Below, piece by piece: positions 25,610 to 33,625 of a DNA stretch of 64,000 bases (positions are counted from its first letter, which is position 1; each line of letters begins with the position of its first letter). The stretch lies in NCBI RefSeq assembly GCF_965224175.1, contig NZ_OZ245041.1:3782001-3846000 (forward strand), in the 5' to 3' direction. The DNA comes from Kordia sp965224175. Its GTDB lineage: Bacteria > Bacteroidota > Bacteroidia > Flavobacteriales > Flavobacteriaceae. Both the position numbers and the translations under genes were made by a program. Under the pieces are notes generated by a model that saw only the letters and a program-made list of their open reading frames with translations, was not told where the DNA came from and did not search any database.

Positions 25610-26536
25610 ATGAGAAATACCAATTTTATATACTTAATGTTTGTTTCTGTAATGTTTTTTAATGCTTGCGACACAAAAAATCAGAAACCAAAAAATAATG
25701 ATTCTTCAATTTCAAAAGAGTTCTATTTTGGACAGAAACCACCGAATTTAATTCCAGAAATTTTCGCGCCTGGCATTGTTTCAATTAATGGAAGATTTGA
25801 AGGAGCTGTCTCGTTTTCTCCAGATTTAAGAGAAATATATTTTGGAGCTTATTATGAAGGCAAAGAAACAGCAATCTATTATTCAAAACTTGAAAAAGGT
25901 ACATGGACTACTATAAAAAGAGCAAATTTTACTAAAGGGCAAAAAAAGGAAGAAATGCATCCTTTTGTCAGCCAGAATAGTAAAAGGATTTATTTTACAG
26001 CTTTGGACTCTGTTTTTGCAGATGAAAAAATTTGGTATGTAAATCGTTTGCAAGATTCTTGGAGCGCCGCAATACAACTTAATTCACCTATAAATGACGA
26101 TCTAGTGTTTTCTGCCAATCAAGCGAAAAATGGCGATATGTACTATTTCAACTTGTCAAAATTTAAAACATACTATGCGCCTAATGAAAATGGTGAATTC
26201 TCTGAAAAAATGGAGATTGGTATTACATTTGGACATCATGCGTTCATTTCTCCATCTCAAGATTATGTATTGGTTGCAGGTGAAAATCAAGAAAACAATC
26301 ATAGAAAAGACAATGATATATACGTCTATTTTAAAAAGCAAGATGGAACATGGACAAAACCAATACATCTTGGAAACTCCGTAAATTCTGATTTTGATGA
26401 AAAGAGTCCTAGGATTAGTCCTGATGGAAAGTATATCTTTTTTGGAAGATCTGAAAGAAAAGGGGAAAAGGGATTAGCAAATATCTATTGGGTAAGTACA
26501 GAAGTTATTCATAAGCTAAAACCTACTAATTTATAG
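25610..26536 (+). CDS. PD40/TolB-like propeller lipoprotein
   Basis: A 308 aa lipoprotein: N-terminal signal with lipobox FNAC (Cys20). The remainder has WD40-like/PD40 beta-propeller blades: AVSFSPDLREIYFG, MHPFVSQNSKRIYFTA, HHAFISPSQDYVLVAG and SPRISPDGKYIFFGRS. Flavobacteria carry many such envelope proteins; roles are mostly unknown. It is convergent with the MocR gene, with only 15 bp between the two stop codons. Confidence 0.82.
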   Translation: MRNTNFIYLMFVSVMFFNACDTKNQKPKNNDSSISKEFYFGQKPPNLIPEIFAPGIVSINGRFEGAVSFSPDLREIYFGAYYEGKETAIYYSKLEKGTWTTIKRANFTKGQKKEEMHPFVSQNSKRIYFTALDSVFADEKIWYVNRLQDSWSAAIQLNSPINDDLVFSANQAKNGDMYYFNLSKFKTYYAPNENGEFSEKMEIGITFGHHAFISPSQDYVLVAGENQENNHRKDNDIYVYFKKQDGTWTKPIHLGNSVNSDFDEKSPRISPDGKYIFFGRSERKGEKGLANIYWVSTEVIHKLKPTNL

Positions 26537-26551
26537 AAAATACAGCAAAAT

Positions 26552-27991
26552 TTAACCTTTGTGAATTAGTACTTTCGCTAAATTTCCTAACACTTGCATT
26601 GCTTTTTCAATAGGTTCGGTTAATGGTTTTGAAAAACTCAATCGAATATAGTTTTTGTGTGAATCATTCATAGAGAAAATCTGTCCTGGAGCTATGATCA
26701 AAAGTTGCTCTTTAGCAGCCTCAAAAAGCGTAATACTATCAAAATCTTTTGGAAAAGCAACCCATAAAATATAACCGCCAGTAGGTGGAACTACATAGGT
26801 TTCTTTTGGAAAAAAATCATAAATAAGTTTACAATACGCTAGCATATTGCTGTGCAAAGTATGTCGCAGCTTTTTTAAATGATACGGATATCTTCCTTTA
26901 GAGAAAAAATGTAGCAAAGCTTGTTGCGACAAAGTACTCGAACCCAAAGAGTGAATTCTTTTTAAACGAGTAACGGTTTCTGTAAACTTTCCGGGAATTG
27001 TATAGCCAATACGATAACCTGGCGCCAAAGTTTTTGAAAAAGAAGAGCAATACATTACCAAACCTTCGGTGTCAAACTGCTTGCAAGTACTCGGACGATG
27101 TTTTCCAAAATACAACTCACCATATACGTCATCTTCAATCAGCGGAATCTGATGTTTGCTAATCAAGTTGACCAACTGTTTTTTCTGCGTTGTTGACAAA
27201 CTCATTCCTGTCGGATTATTAAAATTAGTCGTTAGCAAACAGGCTTTTACGGGAAATTCTTCTAGTGAACGTTTAAAAAAATTCAAATCCAAGCCTTTGG
27301 TAGTATGAATAGGAACAGGAATAACTTTAAGTCCTAAATTCTTAATAATTTGATGAATTCCATAATAAGTCAAACTATCAGAAATCACAACATCGCCTTT
27401 TTGGGTGACAGCTTGCAAGCATAAAGTTAATGCTTCGGTACAACCAGCTGTAATCACAATATCTTTTGATGTATACGCTTTTCCGAGTTTTACCTGTTGT
27501 CCAGCAATTAACTGTCGTAAATTTACATTTCCTGTCGGGTGATCATAATTTAAAATATCAGCGCCCAAAGCTGTCAAAGCTGACTTAATGCTCTTTTGCA
27601 AAGTTGCTGTCGGTAACAAGGAAAGATCTGGTCTTGCAGTTGATAAATGTAAAAAATTGTCAGCACTCAATAAATCTACCAAATGCGAAATCATGGCGTC
27701 AGTTGTCAATTCCTGTATTTTGGGAACGATCTCAACTTCAGTATCCGTAAAAGTAGGTGTATATTTTTTTGGTTGATACATTACATAATAACCTGATTTT
27801 GGTCGTGCTTCTATCAAACCTTTCGCTTCAAGTGAATAATATGCTTGAAAAATGGTAGAAGCGCTAACGTTGTGTTGTTTGCTAAATATTCTCACAGACG
27901 GAAGCTTATCACCAAAAGCCAACACACCATTCAAAATCTCTTCTTCAATGTGTGTAGCAATGTCTTCATATAAAAAATTGACTACTTTCAT
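26552..27991 (-). CDS. MocR-type (GntR-aminotransferase) regulator
   Basis: A 479 aa regulator from the ATG at 27991 (MKVVNFLYEDIATHI); an upstream start at 28069 adds residues that do not match the family. N-terminal GntR winged helix (about 5-70; GDKLPSVRIFSKQHNVSAST, LEAKGLIEARPKSGYYV) joined to a fold type I aminotransferase domain with the PLP lysine in SSFSKTLAPGYRIGY. MocR proteins sense PLP or an amine/aldimine and often regulate a divergent operon. Here the divergent genes are a GNAT acetyltransferase and a PLP decarboxylase (90 bp away), the likely targets. Confidence 0.9.
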   Translation of the reverse strand: MKVVNFLYEDIATHIEEEILNGVLAFGDKLPSVRIFSKQHNVSASTIFQAYYSLEAKGLIEARPKSGYYVMYQPKKYTPTFTDTEVEIVPKIQELTTDAMISHLVDLLSADNFLHLSTARPDLSLLPTATLQKSIKSALTALGADILNYDHPTGNVNLRQLIAGQQVKLGKAYTSKDIVITAGCTEALTLCLQAVTQKGDVVISDSLTYYGIHQIIKNLGLKVIPVPIHTTKGLDLNFFKRSLEEFPVKACLLTTNFNNPTGMSLSTTQKKQLVNLISKHQIPLIEDDVYGELYFGKHRPSTCKQFDTEGLVMYCSSFSKTLAPGYRIGYTIPGKFTETVTRLKRIHSLGSSTLSQQALLHFFSKGRYPYHLKKLRHTLHSNMLAYCKLIYDFFPKETYVVPPTGGYILWVAFPKDFDSITLFEAAKEQLLIIAPGQIFSMNDSHKNYIRLSFSKPLTEPIEKAMQVLGNLAKVLIHKG

Positions 27992-28081
27992 GTGTATCTG
28001 ATATGGTGCAAAGTTAAAAAACTGAATCTGTTTTCTTATACTGTTCTCTATTAAATTTGTCACAATCAAAAAACAGAGCAG

Positions 28082-28531
28082 ATGCGAACAGCAATAATTA
28101 CAAATGAAGCGTATTCAATTACCACAAACATTGATAAGCTAGATATACAAATGATTCATCAATATCTAAGCAAAGAATCTTATTGGGCACAAGACATTCC
28201 ACTGAAAATGGTGAAAAAATCCATTGAAAACTCGCTAAACTTCGGAATCTTTCATGAAAAAAAACAAATAGGTTTTGCGCGTTTAATTACTGATCAAACC
28301 ACAATGGCGTATTTGTGCGATGTATTTATCATAGAATCTTATCAGAAAAAAGGATTGTCGTCTTGGTTGATGCAAACCATTATGGAACATACAAAATTAC
28401 AAGGATTGAGGCTTTGGTTTTTATTCACAAGTTCTGCCGATTGGCTGTATGAAAAGTATGGATTTACACAGCCAGGAAAACCAGAACTCTACATGGAAAA
28501 ACGAAACAAAATAGATTACAAAAATGTATAA
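28082..28531 (+). CDS. GNAT family N-acetyltransferase
   Basis: A 149 aa acetyl-CoA-dependent acetyltransferase. The GNAT core is visible as GFARLITD (beta4), CDVFIIESYQKKGLSSWLMQTIMEH (motif A, with the Q/K-x-x-G-x-S/G pyrophosphate loop) and LFTSSADWLYEKYGFTQPGKPELYM (motif B). It resembles the YjaB/ArgA-like small GNATs with the 'YEKYGF' end. Its last 8 bases overlap the PLP decarboxylase gene, so the two are co-translated. The substrate may be an amine made or used by the neighbour, but that is inference. Confidence 0.88.
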   Translation: MRTAIITNEAYSITTNIDKLDIQMIHQYLSKESYWAQDIPLKMVKKSIENSLNFGIFHEKKQIGFARLITDQTTMAYLCDVFIIESYQKKGLSSWLMQTIMEHTKLQGLRLWFLFTSSADWLYEKYGFTQPGKPELYMEKRNKIDYKNV

Positions 28532-29930
28532 AGAACTAACAAACGATCAGGAAAATATTGCAGAATTACTAGCGCTAGTAACACAATTGGCGCAACAACG
28601 TTTTCAAAACATAGACAATATTCCGGCTGCAGCCAAACCGCAAAAAGTAAAAAACTATCCATTACCATTAGAAGGTCTTGGAACTACAGCAGTATTAGAA
28701 AAATTCAAAACAGAATACCAACATTTAATGTGTGGTTCATCTGGACCAAGATATTGGGGTTATGTAACTGGTGGCGCAACGCCAGCTTCTGTACTAGGTG
28801 ATTGGTTGGCAACTATGTTTGATCAAAACACGCAAAGTGTTCAAGGAAGAGGTGACGTTTCAGCAATCATAGAAAAAGAAACCATTCAATTACTCCTTGA
28901 TTTTTTTGAATTACCTACACATTTTTTTGGAGGTTTTGTTACTGGAGCTACCATGTCAAACTTTACTTGTTTAGGCGTTGCCAGACAATGGATTGGGAAA
29001 AATCAAAACTACGATATTGCGCGTACAGGAGTACAAAAGCTAATACAAATTGCAGCAGGTTTACCGCATTCATCAGTGATAAAGGGAATTGCAATGTTAG
29101 GTATGGGAAGTGCAAACATTCACAAGATTCCATTGTTAGAAGATAGAGAAGCAATTGATGTAGATAAACTAGAAGCATTTTTAAAACAACAAACATCAGG
29201 CGAAGTAATTGTATTGTCGAGTGCAGGAACAGTGAATAGTGTTGATTTTGATGATTTAAAAGCGATTTCAGCATTAAAAGAAACATATAACTTTTGGTGG
29301 CATATTGATGCTGCTTTTGGCGGAATGGTCGCGTGTGTAGAAGACAAAAAACATTTGGTTGCTGGTTGGGAAAAAGCAGATAGCATTACTGTTGACTGTC
29401 ATAAATGGTTCAATGTTCCTTACGATAGCGCCTTGTTTTTTATTCAAGAAAAACATCAAAAAAGACAAATAGAAACCTATCAAAACTCTAATGCACCGTA
29501 TTTGGGAAATCCAATGGAAAACTTTTCATACTTAAACTTTTTACCAGAAAACTCTAGAAGATTTAGAGCCTTACCAGTATGGTTTTCATTAATGGCATAT
29601 GGTAAAAAAGGATACCAAGAGATTGTCAAGAGAAATATAAATCTTGCTGATCAACTCACAACTTATATCAAAGCCAGTATACACTTTGAATTAGTCGCGC
29701 CAACACGTGTCAACGTTGTATGTTTCAAATTAGTCAATTTCTCGCAAGAAATACAAAATTTATTTTTGCAAACATTAAATTCAAGAAGAAAAATATTCAT
29801 TACGCCTTCATTATACAAAGGAGAAGCTTGTTTTAGAGCAGCATTTGTCAATTGGCAAACGACTCAAAAAGACATTGCTATTGCTATTGAAGAATTAGAA
29901 GCTACTTATCAAATAATCAAAACAAGATAA
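28524..29930 (+). CDS. PLP-dependent (aromatic/acidic) amino-acid decarboxylase
   Basis: A 468 aa group II decarboxylase-like enzyme. The PLP site has HIDAAFGG (cofactor Asp) and the Schiff-base lysine in VDCHKWFNVPYDS; SSGPRYWGYVTGG and GAEMSNF-like GATMSNFTCLG lie earlier in the fold. These fit the aromatic-L-amino-acid/tyrosine/glutamate decarboxylase superfamily, but the substrate cannot be fixed. It overlaps the GNAT gene by 8 bases. With a divergent MocR regulator, the set looks like an amine-forming or amino-acid-using unit. Confidence 0.88.
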   Translation: MYKELTNDQENIAELLALVTQLAQQRFQNIDNIPAAAKPQKVKNYPLPLEGLGTTAVLEKFKTEYQHLMCGSSGPRYWGYVTGGATPASVLGDWLATMFDQNTQSVQGRGDVSAIIEKETIQLLLDFFELPTHFFGGFVTGATMSNFTCLGVARQWIGKNQNYDIARTGVQKLIQIAAGLPHSSVIKGIAMLGMGSANIHKIPLLEDREAIDVDKLEAFLKQQTSGEVIVLSSAGTVNSVDFDDLKAISALKETYNFWWHIDAAFGGMVACVEDKKHLVAGWEKADSITVDCHKWFNVPYDSALFFIQEKHQKRQIETYQNSNAPYLGNPMENFSYLNFLPENSRRFRALPVWFSLMAYGKKGYQEIVKRNINLADQLTTYIKASIHFELVAPTRVNVVCFKLVNFSQEIQNLFLQTLNSRRKIFITPSLYKGEACFRAAFVNWQTTQKDIAIAIEELEATYQIIKTR

Positions 29931-30018
29931 TTTGTTGTTTTTCTATTAAAGATTGAGTCTAATGAATTAAAATTCAGCAATGTATTGTTTGTATTTTACA
30001 GTGATAAAATACGCGTAA

Positions 30019-31155
30019 ATGAAGGACAGACTTGTAGAATTAGACATTTTAAGAGGACTTAGTATTGTTGGGATGATTTTAGTCATTACACCAGGTGATT
30101 GGTCTCAACGATTCCAATGGATGAATCATGCAGAGTGGGAAGGATATCCATTATCAGATATGATATTTCCCAGTTTTTTATTTTGCGTAGGTATGGCAAT
30201 GGCGATCTCTTTTAACAAAGGAATAAATCAAAATAAAAGTATATATCTGCTTCTTGGTAAAGTAATAAAAAGAACCTTTTTGCTTATTTTAATTGGTCTA
30301 ATTATCAATGGATTTCCTTTTTATGATCTTAAAAATATAAGAATACCAGGTGTGCTGCAAAGAATTGCAATATGTTATTTTATTGTAGCATGTCTGTGGA
30401 TTTTTATGAAATGGCGTAAAACTAAAAAAGTAGAATTATGGTTTGTAATTTCTGCTCTGTTGATTTTGATTTTCTATTATATCTTACTTTATCATATTCC
30501 AGTGCCATCAGTTGGAATTGCAGGACATAACTCTTACAGTAGTTGGCCTACATACATAGATCAAAATGTGTTTGGAATCAATCACTTATGGGATTTGGGA
30601 ACAACAAATGGGGAAATAACATATGATCCAGAAGGAATCATAGCTAGTTTGCCAGCGACAGTTAATGTAATAAGTGGAGTAGTTGCAGGACTTTTTTATA
30701 TAAGAGTAAAAACAGTATATACAACTGCGCTATTTTTTATTGCAGGTTTGTGCTTACTGATTATAGGATTTTCTTTAGATTATTTTGAAATTATGCCAAT
30801 AATAAAGAAAATTTGGACAAGTAGTTTTGCACTATATAGCAGCGGTTTCTCGTTATTGGTTTTGGCTTGTATCCGATTTATTATAACATACATACCTAAA
30901 ACCCGCCATGTATTTTACCCATTTATTGTATACGGATCAAATGCAATATTAGCTTTTGCTATAGGGAATATGTTGTTACCAATATTTGAATTATACATAA
31001 ACAATCAATCAATACGTAAAACGGGTCAGGATTTCTTTAATAGTTTTATCGAGAATGAGCAATGGGCTTCTTTTACATTTTCAGTAGTTTTTTTAATACT
31101 ATTATTCGGTCTTCTTAAGATGCTACACACTAAAAAAATATTTCTTAAAGTATAA
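30019..31155 (+). CDS. HGSNAT-like (DUF5009) membrane acyltransferase
   Basis: A 378 aa inner-membrane protein with about ten helices, related to heparan-alpha-glucosaminide N-acetyltransferase. The N-terminus has the signature LDILRGLSIVGMILV with DMIFPSFLFCVGMAMAIS; GVLQRIAICYF near 112 is also typical. In bacteria these proteins (NagX-like) are linked to transport or acetylation of amino sugars. There are no sugar-use genes around it, so the role here is open. It stands alone, 88 bp after the decarboxylase. Confidence 0.85.
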   Translation: MKDRLVELDILRGLSIVGMILVITPGDWSQRFQWMNHAEWEGYPLSDMIFPSFLFCVGMAMAISFNKGINQNKSIYLLLGKVIKRTFLLILIGLIINGFPFYDLKNIRIPGVLQRIAICYFIVACLWIFMKWRKTKKVELWFVISALLILIFYYILLYHIPVPSVGIAGHNSYSSWPTYIDQNVFGINHLWDLGTTNGEITYDPEGIIASLPATVNVISGVVAGLFYIRVKTVYTTALFFIAGLCLLIIGFSLDYFEIMPIIKKIWTSSFALYSSGFSLLVLACIRFIITYIPKTRHVFYPFIVYGSNAILAFAIGNMLLPIFELYINNQSIRKTGQDFFNSFIENEQWASFTFSVVFLILLFGLLKMLHTKKIFLKV

Positions 31156-31273
31156 TGTATTGTAGATGTTATTTTCCTTGAATAAAATTCCTCGTAATGA
31201 GTTATATAGAAGTGTAACATTTACACAAAAATTTGGTCTATTAAATATCATCAATCAATAAAAACAATAGACA

Positions 31274-31774
31274 ATGAAATCAAAATTACTACTATTATTA
31301 GCACTAGGAATCTTTACCACTTCATGCTTATCAATTAGAACGAAAACAAAACGAACGATTGTTACTAAAGAGAAATATGTTCCTGTAGATAAAGAATTGT
31401 ATAACACAATTGTAAATTTAGACAAACGTTTCTTCGATGCTTATAATACCTGCGACCTAGAGACACAAGCGGAACTCATTTCAGAAGATATTGAGTTTTT
31501 TCATGATATGGGCGGATTGGCAACATCCAAAACACAGATTATGGAGTCCATGAAAAATAATATCTGCGGAAAAGTAACTCGTACATTAATTGATGGAACA
31601 ACGGAAGTATATCCAATTCCAGGATATGGTGCTGTGCAAATGGGAACACATAAATTCTTCAATAATCAAGAGCCAAATGCAAAGTCAATTCCAAGTAAAT
31701 TCGTGACTGTTTGGAAAAACGACAATGGTAATTGGATAATGACACGTATCATAAGTACACATAAAAACGAGTAA
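31274..31774 (+). CDS. NTF2-like (DUF4440) lipoprotein
   Basis: A 166 aa lipoprotein with lipobox TTSC (Cys18). Residues about 45-165 form an NTF2-like cone: LDKRFFDAYNTCDLETQAEL, then FFHDMGGLATSKTQIMES, and the end TVWKNDNGNWIMTRIIS, as in SnoaL/DUF4440 proteins. The N-terminal linker is rich in Lys and Thr. Families of this fold bind small ligands; no catalytic residues can be assigned. No obvious operon partner. Confidence 0.82.
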   Translation: MKSKLLLLLALGIFTTSCLSIRTKTKRTIVTKEKYVPVDKELYNTIVNLDKRFFDAYNTCDLETQAELISEDIEFFHDMGGLATSKTQIMESMKNNICGKVTRTLIDGTTEVYPIPGYGAVQMGTHKFFNNQEPNAKSIPSKFVTVWKNDNGNWIMTRIISTHKNE

Positions 31775-31841
31775 ACGATCAACACATACAAAATTCTACA
31801 CCAACCAAAAGAAAATCAAATGTGCGCGTAGCTTTTCTACC

Positions 31842-31872
31842 TATCTTTAAGTAACTAAACCTACTTAAAGAT
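31842..31872 (+). promoter_or_regulatory. Inverted repeat over the promoter/start region of the GAF-AraC gene
   Basis: Perfect 11-bp arms ATCTTTAAGTA (31843) and TACTTAAAGAT (31862) with an 8-nt spacer. The left arm contains TATCTTTA (31842-31849), like a -7 box; the right arm runs into the ATG at 31871. It could be an operator or an RNA hairpin hiding the start codon. Confidence 0.55.
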
Positions 31873-33550
31873 GTTACATTGGAATTTATATAACACGACC
31901 ATATTCGTGGGAGCTATTGGACTTTTAATCTTAGTCGCTTACCATTTATTCATAAAAAAAATAGACAATAGAACGTCACGTTATTTCTTTTGGTTTCTAA
32001 TGCTTACGGCAGTTGCAATTTTGCAATACATTTCGTTTGATATAGGTATTACAAAGCAATACAAAGCAATCTTACTTTTCTTTTTTCCGTTAGAATTTTT
32101 GGCGCCAGTAGTTTTTACTGCGTTTACATGTTCATATTTACAAAAAGAAACACTCTTTAAAAAGTACAAATACTACTTGTGCATTCCGTTTGTAGTATTC
32201 TTTCTTATTTATACGGTTGTGAAAATAAACGTATTTGTAGATTATTCCATACTATCACGAGAAACGGTTGGTAATATTCGGATGGAATGGAATGAAAACC
32301 TAGCGTTGTTATTCACGTTTATTATGGGTGTTTGGAATTACAGAATCATTAAAGATTACGAAAATGGCTTAGGCGAACTCTCGTATCTCGCAGTTATTCG
32401 TAAAACCAAATGGCTAAAAAACACCTACGTAACGCTTATTCTATTAAGTGTTTTTTGGTTGATAACACTCTTATACATAAAAACAAATGTACGTGTTAGC
32501 GGAAACCATAACTACTATCCATTATGGATTGCGTATTTAGTATGTTACTATGTGTTTTATGTAAAAAGTAGTGCGCATTTGCAGAAAATTCAAAAAGAAA
32601 GAGACGAAGAAGAAACTGTGTTCAATCTCTCAGGATTAGACAAATTATTTGAACCAAAAGCATTACATGTATTACGTCAAAATCAATCACAGGTCATTGC
32701 TATTCTGAGTTATTTTGCAACATCTTTATTTGATAAAAACAAAACAAAAGAAGTGCTTTGGGATATTTTAGAAAATTGTGTATCTAAACTGCAACTAGAA
32801 GATTGTGTCTTGTATCTTTTAGATGAAAAAAAGCAAGTATTACAACAAGAAGCGGCTTTTGGAAACAAAAAAGATGAAGCATTTACCATTCATAAGCCAA
32901 AAGAAATTCCAGTTGGAAAAGGAATTGTAGGAAGTGTTGCCAAAACGGGAAACTACGAACTTATCAAAGATACTAGCAAAGACAAACGTTATATCATTGA
33001 TGATAAAGCACGATTATCTGAGTTATCGGTTCCAATTTATGTAGATGGAATTCTAAAAGGAGTGTTGGATGCTGAGCATTCTCAACGTGATTTCTTTACA
33101 GAGAATTATCTCTATTTATTTCAACTCATTTCAAAATTGACAGAAAAAAAGCTGGTTCAATTGCAACAAAAAAAAGGAATCAATATCACTAACGACAATT
33201 CCTATTACAAAGAAATATGCTCGTTAATGGAAGAAGGGAAACTATACCGAGATCCAGAAATCAAACTACGTACACTATCTGAAAAAATAAATATCAGTAC
33301 AAATTACTTATCACAATTGATCAATACACTAAGCGGATACAATTTTTCAGACTTTGTAAATAGTTATCGTATCAAAGAAGTAAAATCAAAACTTTCGCAT
33401 CCAGCATTTGTAGAATATCCAGTATTGTCCATTGGATTAGAAGCAGGATTCAATTCAAAATCGGCTTTTTACAATTCCTTCAAAAAGCATACAGGAATGT
33501 CACCCACAGTTTTTCGGGAAAAACACCCATACGAGTCCCAATTCTTTTAA
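31871..33550 (+). CDS. Membrane GAF/AraC-type HTH regulator
   Basis: A 559 aa one-component regulator. Residues about 1-235 hold seven hydrophobic segments (a 7TM-like sensor), about 265-425 a GAF domain (PVGKGIVGSVAKTGNYELIKD, LSVPIYVDGILKGVLDAEH), and about 460-555 an AraC-type double helix-turn-helix (RTLSEKINISTNYLSQLINTL, VLSIGLEAGFNSKSAFYNSF). The layout fits a membrane-bound sensor that acts directly on DNA. The secreted repeat/beta-lactamase gene starts 75 bp downstream and is a plausible target. A palindrome covers its own start region. Confidence 0.85.
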   Translation: MLHWNLYNTTIFVGAIGLLILVAYHLFIKKIDNRTSRYFFWFLMLTAVAILQYISFDIGITKQYKAILLFFFPLEFLAPVVFTAFTCSYLQKETLFKKYKYYLCIPFVVFFLIYTVVKINVFVDYSILSRETVGNIRMEWNENLALLFTFIMGVWNYRIIKDYENGLGELSYLAVIRKTKWLKNTYVTLILLSVFWLITLLYIKTNVRVSGNHNYYPLWIAYLVCYYVFYVKSSAHLQKIQKERDEEETVFNLSGLDKLFEPKALHVLRQNQSQVIAILSYFATSLFDKNKTKEVLWDILENCVSKLQLEDCVLYLLDEKKQVLQQEAAFGNKKDEAFTIHKPKEIPVGKGIVGSVAKTGNYELIKDTSKDKRYIIDDKARLSELSVPIYVDGILKGVLDAEHSQRDFFTENYLYLFQLISKLTEKKLVQLQQKKGINITNDNSYYKEICSLMEEGKLYRDPEIKLRTLSEKINISTNYLSQLINTLSGYNFSDFVNSYRIKEVKSKLSHPAFVEYPVLSIGLEAGFNSKSAFYNSFKKHTGMSPTVFREKHPYESQFF

Positions 33551-33625
33551 AATCAAGAATACAGGACGCTCGAAACCTTTGCCAATACTAGGTTTGCATC
33601 GTTATTAATTCTAAAAAATAAAACG

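Noticed and set aside
29991..30012. Inverted repeat GTATTTT/AAAATAC before the HGSNAT-like gene
   Set aside because: Arms of only seven AT-rich bases are expected by chance in this composition.
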